In this document: in pieces, positions 8,718-17,644 of the stretch
Numbering within the stretch: position 1 is the first letter of the stretch
How the letters are laid out: each line of letters starts with the position of its first letter
Source of the DNA: Candidatus Dormiibacterota bacterium
Lineage (GTDB): Bacteria > Chloroflexota > Dormibacteria > CF-121
NCBI GenBank assembly: GCA_035544955.1
Contig: DASZZN010000044.1
Span: 23,262-87,261 of the forward strand
Direction of reading: 5' to 3'
DNA: 64,000 nucleotides
Notes under the pieces: model-generated
The model's input: only the letters and a program-made list of their open reading frames with translations
What the model was told of the DNA's origin: nothing
Databases searched by the model: none
Translations under genes and position numbers: made by a program

Positions 8718-11471
8718 CTACGCGCTCATACGCCACGCGGGCGGCAGCTGCCGCCCCGTGCCGCTCTGGATGCACGATGCCAGCAGCGCCTCCATCGCCT
8801 CGTACTCGAGGGGCTTGGAGAAGTAGAAACCCTGGCCTGCGTTGCAGCCCATCGCGTTCAGCGCGGCCAGCTGATCTTGCCGTTCGATACCCTCCCCAAT
8901 CGTCATCAAGCCCAGGCTGTTGGCGAGCCCGATGATGGCGCGCAGGATGGCGCCGTCGGCCATGCCGCGTCCAATGCCGGCCACGAAGGACGCATCCATT
9001 TTGAGGATGTCGACCGGGAAGTCCCGCAGGTGCCCGAGCGACGAGTAGCCGGTGCCGAAGTCGTCGAGCGCGAGGCGGAAGCCAAGGCTCCGGAGTTCCT
9101 GCAACGTGCGAGCCACCGGCTCCGTGTCGGCAATCAGCACGCTCTCGGTCAGCTCGAGGATCAACGATTGGGGGTCGAGACCGGCGGCGTCGACCGCGTC
9201 GACGACTTCCTTGATCAACTCGGGACGCTCGATCTGCCGCCCGGAGAGGTTGACGCTGATCTGCATCGGCGGCACCGACGGAAAGCGCACCTGCCAGCGG
9301 CGCCCGTCGCGGGTCGCCTGTTGCAGCACCCAGCGCCCGAGGTCGACGATCAGCCCGCTCTGCTCAGCGACACCGATGAAATCTACCGGGGACAGGAGGC
9401 CCCGGCGTGGATGGTTCCACCGCACCAGCGCCTCGACGCTGTGAACCGCGCCGGATTCGAGCATGATCACCGGCTCGTACTGCAACACGAACTGCTTCTC
9501 TTCGAGCGCGCTTCGCAGGTCGTGCTCGAGTTCCATCCGCTCGATCGCCGCGTTCGCCAGCGAGGCCTCGAAGTGGACGAAGCGCGCCTTGCCTTTCGCC
9601 TTCGCGATGTACATCGCGACGTCCGCATTCTTGAGGAGCTCATCCGCCGCCTCCTGCCCCGACACCAGGCCGGCGATGCCAATGCTGGCCCGTATGGAGA
9701 TCTCCTTCCCTCCAATCGCGAAGGGCGGCAAAAGCTGGCGCGTGATCCGTTCGGCGACCCGCTCGGCGATCTGCTCGTCCTCCATCCTCTTCAGCAGGAC
9801 CGCGAATTCGTCACCGCCCAGGCGCGCAACCGTGTCGCCAGGTCGTAGCGTGGACGCGACGCGAGCACCGACCGCGACCAGTAACTGATCGCCGATGTTG
9901 TGGCCCAGCGTGTCATTCACGGCCTTGAAATCGTCGAGATCGAGGAAGAGAACCGCGATCCGCCCCTCGGCGCTCCCACTCAAGGCGTGGTCCAGGCCGA
10001 TCCGGAAGGCAGCCCGGTTGGGCAGGTTGGTGAGCGAGTCGTGGAACGCCTGGTGCGTGAGCTTTTCTTCCAACGCCTTGCGCTCGCTGACGTCGCGAGT
10101 GTTCAGAACGAGGCCGCGGACCGCGGGCAGCTCGAGGAGATTGGTGATCGTGATCTCGGCAAGGCAGTAGGAGTCGTCCACCCGCCGCAGCCGGCACTCG
10201 GCGGAAATCGGCGGTCCGACGATATTGATGGCCTCGTCGATCTTCCGGAGCAGTTGGGTGCGGTCCTCTGGGTGCACCAGGTCTCCGAACGGCTTGCCCA
10301 GGAGCTCGTCCTCCTTATACCCGAGGATCCGCTCGACGGAGGCGCTCTGATACCTGATCGAGCCGTGACGCCCGATAAGCGTAATCACATCCGACGAGTT
10401 TTGGACCAGTGCGCGAAAATGCTCTTCCCTCTTGGCGAGGTCGGCCGCGTTCGCTTCCAGCCGTCGGTTGAGGAGCTGGTTGTCGGTGAGCATCAGGTAT
10501 TGCCGAAGGACGACGCCCACGATCAGACCCATCACAGACCAGAACACCACCGGGTCCAGCTCTCCGGGCAGCGACTCCTCGACGACGGCGACGATGGCCG
10601 CCGCCGCGATCGGCACGTAGGGTAGCGCCAGCCAGATCCGACCGGGTGTGCCATCGCTCGCGGCCGGGCTCGCCGCGCGAGTCGTGGCCGCCCGAAGGCC
10701 CGCGATCGCGATCAGCAGGTAGCCGGCGGCCCAGCCAGTATCGGTTGGATTGCCGGTTCCGTAGGTGTTGGTGGTCGTCAGGTAGGCGAACGCGCTGTCG
10801 GACAGCAGGTTGGCGATCAGCCCTCCGGTCAGCAGGAGAAAGGGCAGGCGGTTGGCGCGACCGGCCCTGGACGCCACGATCAGCAGGATGGTCGCGATCA
10901 CGATGTCGCCGGCGGGGTAAGCCAGACCGATCAGTTGCGACACCAGACCGCCCGAGCCGGCTCGGTAGACCGTGCCGAGGACCGTCGCCCAGCTGATGAT
11001 GAAGAGCGAGCCGGCGATGAGGAGCGCGTCCAGGATCGTCCTGAGCAGGGAGGTGGCTCGGTTGGGCGCCGAGGGGAAGGACAGCACGCCGGCGACCGCG
11101 AGCGGCACGGCGGCGAGATATCCGAGATCAGCCAGGGAAGGGAACGGAGTCTGCTGGGCCTTGACCAGCTCGTAGTACGACCAGACGGCCTGGCCCAGAC
11201 CCCAGCACAGCGCGGAGGCGCCGATCAGCGCCCAGGCGATCCGGGTTCGGCGCTGATGACGCCAGGCGGCGACTCCGCAGGCCGCGGCCGCGACGAGGGC
11301 GGCCAGGGTTTCCCCGATGTCGTCGAACCGACGAGTTGCCGAGCTACCACCCCAGTGGAAGTACAGCCAGGCGGCGAAAAACACGGCAAAGCCAGCCCAT
11401 CCACTGAGCACGATGAAAAGGCGCCGGTTGCTTGCCATTCTGGTCGCGGGATCTCCCGCACCTACAGTCAT
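8718..11471 (-). CDS. Membrane PAS-GGDEF-EAL cyclic-di-GMP enzyme
   Basis: 917 residues. About eight to nine N-terminal membrane segments (20-325), a PAS domain (about 345-465), GGDEF (about 475-635) and EAL (about 650-905). The GGDEF motif is intact (552-556), with an RPGD product-inhibition site five residues before it (543-546). The EAL signature (680-682), the NLSGRQ, LTESVL, DDFGTGYSS and ILKMD elements are all present, so both synthesis and hydrolysis of c-di-GMP look possible. The membrane part is not a MASE type I can name. Start at ATG 11471; an ATG 11 codons further in is the alternative. It forms part of a c-di-GMP set with the HD-GYP protein at 23-24.7 kb. Confidence 0.92.
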   Translation of the reverse strand: MTVGAGDPATRMASNRRLFIVLSGWAGFAVFFAAWLYFHWGGSSATRRFDDIGETLAALVAAAACGVAAWRHQRRTRIAWALIGASALCWGLGQAVWSYYELVKAQQTPFPSLADLGYLAAVPLAVAGVLSFPSAPNRATSLLRTILDALLIAGSLFIISWATVLGTVYRAGSGGLVSQLIGLAYPAGDIVIATILLIVASRAGRANRLPFLLLTGGLIANLLSDSAFAYLTTTNTYGTGNPTDTGWAAGYLLIAIAGLRAATTRAASPAASDGTPGRIWLALPYVPIAAAAIVAVVEESLPGELDPVVFWSVMGLIVGVVLRQYLMLTDNQLLNRRLEANAADLAKREEHFRALVQNSSDVITLIGRHGSIRYQSASVERILGYKEDELLGKPFGDLVHPEDRTQLLRKIDEAINIVGPPISAECRLRRVDDSYCLAEITITNLLELPAVRGLVLNTRDVSERKALEEKLTHQAFHDSLTNLPNRAAFRIGLDHALSGSAEGRIAVLFLDLDDFKAVNDTLGHNIGDQLLVAVGARVASTLRPGDTVARLGGDEFAVLLKRMEDEQIAERVAERITRQLLPPFAIGGKEISIRASIGIAGLVSGQEAADELLKNADVAMYIAKAKGKARFVHFEASLANAAIERMELEHDLRSALEEKQFVLQYEPVIMLESGAVHSVEALVRWNHPRRGLLSPVDFIGVAEQSGLIVDLGRWVLQQATRDGRRWQVRFPSVPPMQISVNLSGRQIERPELIKEVVDAVDAAGLDPQSLILELTESVLIADTEPVARTLQELRSLGFRLALDDFGTGYSSLGHLRDFPVDILKMDASFVAGIGRGMADGAILRAIIGLANSLGLMTIGEGIERQDQLAALNAMGCNAGQGFYFSKPLEYEAMEALLASCIQSGTGRQLPPAWRMSA

Positions 11472-11572
11472 AAGTCAGGGTCGCGGCTTTCCCGCATGGC
11501 TTGTATCGCTCGTTGATCGGACTGCGACACGGCCGTTTCCAGGTTCGCCCACCCGACCCTCTCCCGCAAGCC

Positions 11573-11682
11573 GGGCCCGTCGGCCCACGCGAGCGGCGCT
11601 CGGGGCGTCGCCCCTCGCGAGTGGCGCTTTAGTGCCATACGAGCGATTGAGACGTTAGTGCCAGGCGAGCGTTTGAGACGTT
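11573..11682 (+). repeat. Dispersed hairpin + 26-base unit repeat, copy 1
   Basis: Two hairpins, GGGCC-CGTC-GGCCC (11573-11586) and GGGGC-GTC-GCCCC (11602-11614), are followed by two tandem 26-base units (11631-11656 and 11657-11682) sharing the core GCGAGCGTTTGAGACGTT with a few changes. It lies just downstream of the HtrA-like gene stop. Other copies are at 25.4, 42.3 and 59.5 kb. Confidence 0.85.
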
Positions 11683-11696
11683 CGGGGTGAGGGCCG

Positions 11697-12584
11697 TTAG
11701 CGGCCGGCCTCGCCCACCGTCACCGGGATCTCCTTCACCTCGCCGGCACGGACGACCTTGACGGTCTGGGTGGCGCCGACCTTGATCTTCCGCAGCCCCG
11801 AATACAGGTCTTCCAGGCTCCTGGTTGCGGTCCCGTCCAGCGCGACGAGCGTGTCGCCCTGCATGAGCCCCGCCTTGTCCGCCGGGCTCTGCGGCTCGAC
11901 CGCCACGATCAGCAGCCCGCTGTCCTGGTTGACCCGGCCCTTGACGGCGTCGGGCAGGGGCACTTCCTGGGTGCCGATCCCCAGGTAAGGACGCTTGATC
12001 CGGCCCTCGGACCGAAGGCTGGCCACGACGCGCTCGGCCACGTCCATCGCAATCGCCCGCCCGTCTCCGCGGCCGAAGACCCAGCTGTTCATGCCGACGA
12101 CACGACCGTCGACGTCGACCAGGGGACCGCCACTGAACCCGGGATAGAGCGGGGCGTTCGTCTGGATCAGGTGCTCGATCTCGCTTCCGCGCCATCCGCG
12201 CCAGGACGATGAAACGGCGCTGATCGTGCCAAAGGTCGCCTTGAGGCTGCCGGGCCGCCCGATCGCCAGCACGATCTGCCCCGGCTTGAGGTCTTCCACT
12301 TTCGCACGCGGCAGCGCTGGGGCCGTCAGGCCTTCGACCTTGAGCAGCGCCACGTCGGTCGCCGGGTCACGGCCCACCAGCGTCGCCTTCGTGCTCTTGT
12401 CGTCGACGACCACCGCGATGTCATCCTCCTGCTCGACCACGTGGTTGGCCGTCAGGATGAGACCGGTGTCCCAGACGATGCCGGTGCCCGCCCGGCCCCT
12501 CCGAGCGTCGACCCGGACCACGCTCTTGCTCGCTTTCTCCACCAGCGCTTCGATGTCGTTAGAAAGGTCTTTGAGAGTCGCCAT
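11697..12584 (-). CDS. HtrA/DegP-like serine protease with one PDZ domain, no signal peptide
   Basis: Trypsin-like protease domain (about 20-200) with His in TANHVV, Asp in DVALLK and Ser in PGFSGGPL; the usual GNSGGPL has become GFSGGPL but the nucleophile and oxyanion glycines remain. One PDZ domain follows (about 205-290, YLGIGTQEV and ADKAGLMQGDTLVALDG). The ATG at 12584 has AAGGAG about 11 bases upstream. No signal peptide or membrane segment is present, so unlike most HtrA proteins it should be cytosolic. A longer frame to 12698 translates a dispersed palindrome and is rejected. Confidence 0.88.
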   Translation of the reverse strand: MATLKDLSNDIEALVEKASKSVVRVDARRGRAGTGIVWDTGLILTANHVVEQEDDIAVVVDDKSTKATLVGRDPATDVALLKVEGLTAPALPRAKVEDLKPGQIVLAIGRPGSLKATFGTISAVSSSWRGWRGSEIEHLIQTNAPLYPGFSGGPLVDVDGRVVGMNSWVFGRGDGRAIAMDVAERVVASLRSEGRIKRPYLGIGTQEVPLPDAVKGRVNQDSGLLIVAVEPQSPADKAGLMQGDTLVALDGTATRSLEDLYSGLRKIKVGATQTVKVVRAGEVKEIPVTVGEAGR

Positions 12585-12618
12585 GATGTTGCTTTCTCCT
12601 TGTGCCGATCTCCAAAAT

Positions 12619-12649
12619 CTCCCTCCCTCTCGAGGGGTCGCGGTGGGGG
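12619..12649. repeat. GC-rich palindromic repeat, intergenic copy
   Basis: CTCCCTCCCTCTCGAGGGG followed by TCGCGGTGGGGG: a degenerate member of the CCCTCCCCC/GGGGGAGGG palindrome family, 35 bases upstream of the HtrA-like start. The rest of 12585-12770 holds nothing I can assign. Confidence 0.55.
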
Positions 12650-12770
12650 TTGCTCGGCTGCTGTCACGGTACGACTGAAACGAGATCGGCGCCTTCACCC
12701 GGACGGCGAGGACGCGACCCGGACGTTCGGTGAGGACGGCGCGCTGCCTAGCCCTTTGGGGAGGAGAAGC

Positions 12771-13205
12771 CTAAACCGGCTTTAGGCTGGCGTACGCGAG
12801 AGTCCCCGGATAACCAGCCTTCCGCCTCGAGACGAGACCGTCGAGGGCGGCAGCGTGCACCGCGAATTGGGGATCTTTCCAAATTTGCCGGATGATGTTT
12901 CGCGCCTGGACCCTATTCGGATAGAACACAAGCTCCACCCAGAGGTCCTCTTCGGGTCTCAAGGCAAGCGTGGCCCTTAGCCGCCTGGTCTTAGGATCAG
13001 GCGGATCGGGGTCGACAATGAACACCCAGGGGCCGCTTCCTCCTCCGTCCTGGGTAATCCGACGGGCAACGGTGTAGCTTCTTCCAAGGATCCGGCTTGC
13101 GCGCGTTCGGTCTTTACGAAGGGTGACCCACAGTTCGAGGTGCATCAGAGGCAGCGGTTGAACACGCCGCGGCCGAGACGCCGGCGATCTATTCGTCCGT
13201 TTCAT
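12771..13205 (-). CDS. Hypothetical protein
   Basis: 144 residues, basic, no membrane segment or signal. The C-terminal half (LVFYPNRVQARNIIRQIWKDPQFAVHAAALDGLVSRRKAGYPGTLAYASLK) looks like a folded alpha/beta domain, but I do not recognise the family. The start overlaps the esterase stop as ATGA, which favours 13205; a second Met at residue 21 is possible. A short inverted repeat, CCTAAA-N5-TTTAGG (12770-12786), spans its stop. Confidence 0.6.
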   Translation of the reverse strand: MKRTNRSPASRPRRVQPLPLMHLELWVTLRKDRTRASRILGRSYTVARRITQDGGGSGPWVFIVDPDPPDPKTRRLRATLALRPEEDLWVELVFYPNRVQARNIIRQIWKDPQFAVHAAALDGLVSRRKAGYPGTLAYASLKPV

Positions 13206-14245
13206 CGCTTTGAGGGAGTCAACCGCTCCGCCAAATACTTGATCGCGATCGGGTATCGGTACTCGATGGCGTCGTGGGTCGCATCGATGAGCTCGAAGAA
13301 GACGTCGGTCACCCCGATCGCCTCCAGCGCCCGGCGGAAGGCCTCTGCGCCCAGGTCGAGATGATACTGGTCGCGTTTGCCGGCGTCGATATAGATCGCC
13401 TTCATCGCTCGCAGTGCGTCCGCGTGGCGCGGCACCATCCGCACCGGGTCCCAGCGCAGCCAGCGCTCCCAGACCTCCGGGATGAGCTGGCCGGTTGCGG
13501 TGTCATACGGCAGGTGGACGGTCCCGTCATCGTCGGCGGAGTAGCAGGCCGCCATGCACCAGTCGTTGAGGAGCTCGCCGTCGCCCTCCCTGGTGAAGGC
13601 GGTCCGGCTGCGGAAGTCCGTCCAGAACTCGTCGAAGGAGCCGTGATAGTGGTCACGAAGTGTCCGCACGGACTTTGGAAAGTCGTGCGCGTAGCACATC
13701 TCGAAGAGCGCGTCGCCCGCGTGAGTCGCCAGGCCCCCAAACAGATCCGGCCGGAGCATGGGCGTGATCATGGCGCCATATCCGCCACTCGACTTGCCGG
13801 CGATGCCGCGATGACGGGCCTGCGGCAGCGTTCGATAGCGGGCGTCGACCCAGGGGACGATCTCATCGCAGAGATAGGTGTGATACTGGCCGGTGCCGGG
13901 CGAGTCGACAAACTGGCTGCCACCCACCGAGGTCCAGCAGTCGACATAGACAAGGATGCACGGCTTGGCGGTGCCGGCCGCGAACTGGGCGTCGGCCAGC
14001 TCCGGGAAGTTTCGCCGGAACGCGGGGCGGTTTCGCCACATGTCGATCTGGCCGGTGAGCCCCTGGATCACGTAAATGCTCGGGTAGCGGCGCTGCGGGT
14101 CCGCGTCGTACCCGGGCGGCAGGTAAACCCAGAGCGGGCGGCGATGAGGATCGCCGAGCGGATTGCCTTTCAGCACCGCGCTCTCGAAGAGATGCTCGTC
14201 GTAGCGTCCCTTGGGCTCGAAGAACCATGGCGGGAGGTCGGGCAC
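13202..14245 (-). CDS. Esterase family alpha/beta hydrolase
   Basis: Putative-esterase (esterase D/Fes type) family: the WVYLPPGYDADPQRRYPSIYVIQG strand-turn-strand and the nucleophile elbow GKSSGGYGAM are clear, with an acid (AGKRDQYHLD region) and a C-terminal His (DATHDAIEYRYP). Cytoplasmic, substrate unknown. The GTG at 14245 is chosen because TATAGT lies exactly six bases before it; an ATG at 14269 would overlap the divergent glycosylase gene. Followed by a coupled hypothetical gene. Confidence 0.83.
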   Translation of the reverse strand: MPDLPPWFFEPKGRYDEHLFESAVLKGNPLGDPHRRPLWVYLPPGYDADPQRRYPSIYVIQGLTGQIDMWRNRPAFRRNFPELADAQFAAGTAKPCILVYVDCWTSVGGSQFVDSPGTGQYHTYLCDEIVPWVDARYRTLPQARHRGIAGKSSGGYGAMITPMLRPDLFGGLATHAGDALFEMCYAHDFPKSVRTLRDHYHGSFDEFWTDFRSRTAFTREGDGELLNDWCMAACYSADDDGTVHLPYDTATGQLIPEVWERWLRWDPVRMVPRHADALRAMKAIYIDAGKRDQYHLDLGAEAFRRALEAIGVTDVFFELIDATHDAIEYRYPIAIKYLAERLTPSKR

Positions 14246-14257
14246 GATGCGACTATA
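14246..14257 (-). promoter_or_regulatory. Leaderless-type -10 box (TATAGT)
   Basis: TATAGT plus six bases before the esterase GTG, only a few bases from the divergent glycosylase start at 14262, so the two promoters must overlap. Confidence 0.5.
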
Positions 14258-14261
14258 AGGT

Positions 14262-14825
14262 GTGGCCATTCAGCGATGCGGCTGGGCGGAGGGAAACCCC
14301 TTGATGCTCGAGTACCACGACCGAGAGTGGGGTGTGCCGGTCCACGACGACCATCTCCTCTTCGAGTTCCTGGTCCTCGAGGGCGCCCAGGCCGGGCTGA
14401 GCTGGATGACGATCCTGCGGAAGCGCGAGGCCTACCGGAAAGCGTTCAAGGACTTCGACCCAGCAGCGGTCGCCCGCTTTCGCGAGACGACTGTCGACGG
14501 TCTGATGACCCTGCGGGCGATCGTCCGAAACCGGCGCAAGATCGAGAGCGCCGTCCGAAATGCCCGCGTGGTCCAGGCGATCGCGAAGGAGCAGGGCAGT
14601 TTCGATCGCTACGCCTGGTCCTTCGTCGGTGGCCGGCCACGGCGCAACGCGTGGAAGACGATGGGCGACATTCCCGCGGAGACCGCCGAGTCACGGGCGT
14701 TGAGCAAGGACCTGATCGCGCGCGGCGCGAACTTCGTCGGACCGACGATCTGCTACGCGTTCATGCAGGCGACCGGGCTGGTGAACGACCACCTGGTCAG
14801 GTGCTTCCGCTACCCAGAGCTCTGA
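14262..14825 (+). CDS. tag: DNA-3-methyladenine glycosylase I
   Basis: Removes 3-methyladenine from alkylated DNA in base excision repair. The family zinc site is visible: Cys in QRCGWAEGNPLMLEYHDREWG with the following His, and His/Cys in NDHLVRCF near the C terminus. The FEFLVLEGAQAGLSWMTILRKREAYR helix-hairpin-helix region is typical. The GTG at 14262 gives the family-like N terminus; no ATG is available before the zinc Cys. 187 residues, normal length. Divergent from the esterase gene. Confidence 0.95.
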   Translation: MAIQRCGWAEGNPLMLEYHDREWGVPVHDDHLLFEFLVLEGAQAGLSWMTILRKREAYRKAFKDFDPAAVARFRETTVDGLMTLRAIVRNRRKIESAVRNARVVQAIAKEQGSFDRYAWSFVGGRPRRNAWKTMGDIPAETAESRALSKDLIARGANFVGPTICYAFMQATGLVNDHLVRCFRYPEL

Positions 14826-14832
14826 GTTCAAT

Positions 14833-15666
14833 TCATGCGGCGAGGCGGTCAACGTCGATCCCTCTTGAGGCCGCCAACCATTTCAGCCAGGACATCAGCG
14901 CGTTCATCGAAAACATGAACAAGCCGACGAGGGAGCCGACAAGTAACGCGATAAACGGAATTAGAGCGAAGTTCGGCGAATCCACCGTCTGCATTGACCC
15001 CACGCCCGGCAGACTCACCTCCGTCACGTGGCCATTCCAGGAGGTTAGGACAACGCGGTTCCCCGGAATGAGGCTCTGCCACACGTCGTATGCGGTTGCG
15101 ACCTGAATTGCCTGGTTTTGGCCGAGCACAGTCACCGCAATCCAGTGTCGCCCCCCTGAACTCTCGGCCCACCTTCGGACGAATCGTGCGTCAGCCTGGC
15201 TACGACACGAACTGCTGGAGACAGTTGCGCAACTTGGAGCGTGCTGGTAGGCCGACTGGTCACCAAGGCCCTGAACGAGTCCGAGCGCGCAGGCCACGGC
15301 TGCGATCAGGCAGACCGCAGCAAAGACACCGAAGAGGCCCATGGCGCCGAGGTTGACCGCTGCCTCCTGATCGATTTCGGTCCGCCGCTCGCGGTGGGCG
15401 AACCGCCAGGCGAGCGCGATCGCCAGCATCAGCCCCACCAGGACAACGACGAACACCGTGCAGCCGATCACGACCGGGAAGAGATCCGGCGCGCCCCTCG
15501 GGTTGACGACAAGGTAGACGAGGCCGACCACGAGGACACCGGTGGATCGGAGCCACATCGACCTGTCCCAGCGTTTTCCACCCAGTGCGGGCGTCGATAC
15601 CGCCGCGAGCAGGATCACACCGACCAGGCAAGCCGCCTCGATGATGAACTTGACGGTGGGGTCCAT
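14833..15666 (-). CDS. Hypothetical membrane protein
   Basis: 277 residues with about four N-terminal membrane segments (roughly 5-25, 40-55, 65-90, 110-135), then an outside or inside loop of about 95 residues that carries two Cys (PSCATVSSSSCRS), and a last segment near 235-265. The loop has a short beta-rich part (GNRVVLTSWNGHVTEVSLPG). I do not recognise the family. The ATG at 15666 is preferred over a TTG four codons upstream. Confidence 0.6.
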   Translation of the reverse strand: MDPTVKFIIEAACLVGVILLAAVSTPALGGKRWDRSMWLRSTGVLVVGLVYLVVNPRGAPDLFPVVIGCTVFVVVLVGLMLAIALAWRFAHRERRTEIDQEAAVNLGAMGLFGVFAAVCLIAAVACALGLVQGLGDQSAYQHAPSCATVSSSSCRSQADARFVRRWAESSGGRHWIAVTVLGQNQAIQVATAYDVWQSLIPGNRVVLTSWNGHVTEVSLPGVGSMQTVDSPNFALIPFIALLVGSLVGLFMFSMNALMSWLKWLAASRGIDVDRLAA

Positions 15667-15719
15667 CCGTCCATGCAACGGATGCCGCCCCGCTCTCCGG
15701 CAGGAACCCTCCTAGCCGC

Positions 15720-16520
15720 TTATGACCAGGGGGTCACCGGCCTGGCTTGTACCTCGCCGTCCACGTAGACGGCATCGACCTTCTCATCGTAGAAGCACAG
15801 GAGATTCTCGATCTTCGGACACTCTGGGATTGGCGCCGGATAGCCCCAGACGATATCGGTGAATTCCTTGCCGCCGACGTTGACGGTCCAGTAGGACGCC
15901 TTGCCTTTGTAGGGACAGCGCGTCGACGTGTTGGTGGGCGTCAGTAGGTCCAGTCGCACGTCCACCTTCGGAATGTAGTAGCGGGTGGGCAAGCCGGTCT
16001 CGAACAGGAGGCGGGGCTGGGTGGTCTCGGCGACGACCTCACCGCCGACGATGACCTTCACGTGGCGAGAGCTGTTCAAGACGTCCACCCGATGGTAGGG
16101 ATCGCGGGGATGAACGAAGACCTCGTCGTCCTCCTCGAACCAGGCATCCATCTTGTCCCAGTAGAAGGCAACGTAATCCTTCAGGTCAGGGCGCTCGGGT
16201 TGCAGGTAACGCCAAGCGGCCTTTTCCGCGACCCGGTCTCCGACCTTGACGGAGTAGAAGCTCGCTTCGCCCTTACCCGCATGGGAGCTTTTATAGTTCG
16301 TTGGCTGGAGCAGATCCATTCGGACGTCTTTCACCGGAAAGTAGTAGATCGCCAGCCGCTTCTTCTCGAGCACCAGCATCACGGCGCGGCTGTCGGCGCT
16401 CGTGGTACCACCGAACATCACCCGGACACGCCGGTCGGTCGGCACCAAGACGATGTCATCGGCCGCGTTGGGCCGCGGCTCTACGTTTTCGACGATCCGG
16501 TCTTCAAGAGCCTTTGCCAT
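15720..16520 (-). CDS. Tandem DUF427 protein
   Basis: Two DUF427 domains in one chain (about 20-135 and 140-255). The second contains the family hallmark ([40 protein letters not shown]), the first a diverged version with [32 protein letters not shown], where the CPYKG Cys is replaced. Biochemical role of the family is unknown. The ATG has GGAGG nine bases upstream. The start lies 40 bases inside the msrA gene, so the two are cotranscribed. Confidence 0.88.
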   Translation of the reverse strand: MAKALEDRIVENVEPRPNAADDIVLVPTDRRVRVMFGGTTSADSRAVMLVLEKKRLAIYYFPVKDVRMDLLQPTNYKSSHAGKGEASFYSVKVGDRVAEKAAWRYLQPERPDLKDYVAFYWDKMDAWFEEDDEVFVHPRDPYHRVDVLNSSRHVKVIVGGEVVAETTQPRLLFETGLPTRYYIPKVDVRLDLLTPTNTSTRCPYKGKASYWTVNVGGKEFTDIVWGYPAPIPECPKIENLLCFYDEKVDAVYVDGEVQARPVTPWS

Positions 16521-17044
16521 AGCGAGGTTCCTCCCTGGACTTTCGGTCCGGCATCAATGACTGGCTGATCCGACTTGAGGCCGACGTGACAGCTGGCCTG
16601 GCCGCGCTTCTCGAGGTACTGCTGGTGGTAGTTCTCCGCCGGGTAGAAGGCGGACGCCGGAGTGATCTCGGTCACGATCGGCTTGCGGCGTGTTTCCTGC
16701 CGCGTCAGAAGCGATGCCGTCGCGGCGGTCTGCTGCGCGGGGTCGGTAGAAAAGATTGCGGAACGGTACTGGGTGCCCAGGTCCCAACCCTGACGGTTCA
16801 GCGTCGTCGGATCGTGGCTGGCCCAAAAGACATCCAAAAGCTGCTCGTAGGTCACCTGGTCGGGGTCGAAATCGACCTGCACCGCCTCGGCATGGCCGGT
16901 GTTTCCAGTACAGACCTGACGGTACGAGGGGTTCTCCGTCGTGCCGCCGGTGTAGCCGACCGTGGTCCGTGTCACACCAGGTATTTCGCGAAACGCCGCC
17001 TCGACGCCCCAAAAACAGCCGGCGGCGAAAATGGCTTGTTTCAC
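16481..17044 (-). CDS. msrA: Peptide-methionine (S)-S-oxide reductase
   Basis: Reduces methionine-S-sulfoxide in oxidised proteins. The catalytic GCFWG motif is near the N terminus (residues about 9-13), with [17 protein letters not shown] and YHQQYL as expected. The GTG at 17044 gives [13 protein letters not shown]; longer frames upstream have no family similarity. The C-terminal 20 residues run over the DUF427 start and are unlike other MsrA tails. With DUF427 and DoxX it makes a small stress-type group. Confidence 0.93.
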   Translation of the reverse strand: MKQAIFAAGCFWGVEAAFREIPGVTRTTVGYTGGTTENPSYRQVCTGNTGHAEAVQVDFDPDQVTYEQLLDVFWASHDPTTLNRQGWDLGTQYRSAIFSTDPAQQTAATASLLTRQETRRKPIVTEITPASAFYPAENYHQQYLEKRGQASCHVGLKSDQPVIDAGPKVQGGTSLWQRLLKTGSSKT

Positions 17045-17081
17045 GCCCTCAAGAACCAGCCGCAGCCCGGCTATGTTCCAT

Positions 17082-17474
17082 TCAATCGAGAGCCAGTACC
17101 AGCAACCCGCCAAGGATAGCGGTGTTCTTGAGGAACTGCACCCGCTGCTGCGAGCGCTTGCCCGGGTCGTCGATCTCCCAGAAGGGGTGACCGGCGATGG
17201 TGGTCGGCACCATTGACACCGCAAGCGAAAGGGCGGCGAGCCGCGACATCACGCCGGCGGCCAGGAGTACCCCGGCGCCAAGGTGGACCGCCGCGTTCAA
17301 CCTGACCGCGTCAATCGGATCTGTGGGCGCGAAGGGCACGACAGAGGCGACCTTGTCGACCACGGGCTTTGCCGCCTTCGCCCGCGGCTCAGAATTCGCC
17401 AGCACCTCGAGCCCTGACGCGATGAAGAGGCTTGCCACCAATGGGCGGGCTACCGTTCGAGCGAGCCTCACCAT
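17082..17474 (-). CDS. DoxX family membrane protein
   Basis: 130 residues, four hydrophobic segments; the [18 protein letters not shown] start and [36 protein letters not shown] core are typical of DoxX. The family is linked to thiol/quinone redox metabolism, but the role of this branch is not settled. TAATAC lies six bases upstream of the ATG, a near match to the leaderless pattern. It is divergent from the penicillin-binding protein, with a perfect 12-base GC palindrome at 17538-17549 in the 169-base gap. Confidence 0.82.
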   Translation of the reverse strand: MVRLARTVARPLVASLFIASGLEVLANSEPRAKAAKPVVDKVASVVPFAPTDPIDAVRLNAAVHLGAGVLLAAGVMSRLAALSLAVSMVPTTIAGHPFWEIDDPGKRSQQRVQFLKNTAILGGLLVLALD

Positions 17475-17608
17475 TCCACTGTATTAGGCGCGGTGCGTCG
17501 CTGGCAACCGGCCGAGTGGTCGACGTGCCAAAAAGGGCGGGGCGCCCCGTATTCAGACTTGACCTCAAGACTACACCTTTCCCTACAGCTACGCTATCAT
17601 TTTTGGTG

Positions 17609-17644
17609 ATGTCGCAAGCCGTATCGCCACAAGCCGCTGCCTGA
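17609..17644 (+). CDS. 11-codon leader ORF coupled to the PBP gene
   Basis: ATG-started frame encoding MSQAVSPQAAA, ending in TGA whose last base is the first of the PBP ATG (TGATG). A TATCAT box (17595-17600) stands eight bases before the leader ATG, so ribosomes would enter here and reinitiate on the PBP gene. Too short for composition tests; the evidence is promoter spacing and the TGATG junction. Confidence 0.45.
   Translation: MSQAVSPQAAA

Noticed and set aside
8709..10625. Several long plus-strand frames opposite the GGDEF-EAL gene
   Set aside because: They lie wholly inside a gene with intact catalytic motifs on the other strand and show no domain of their own.
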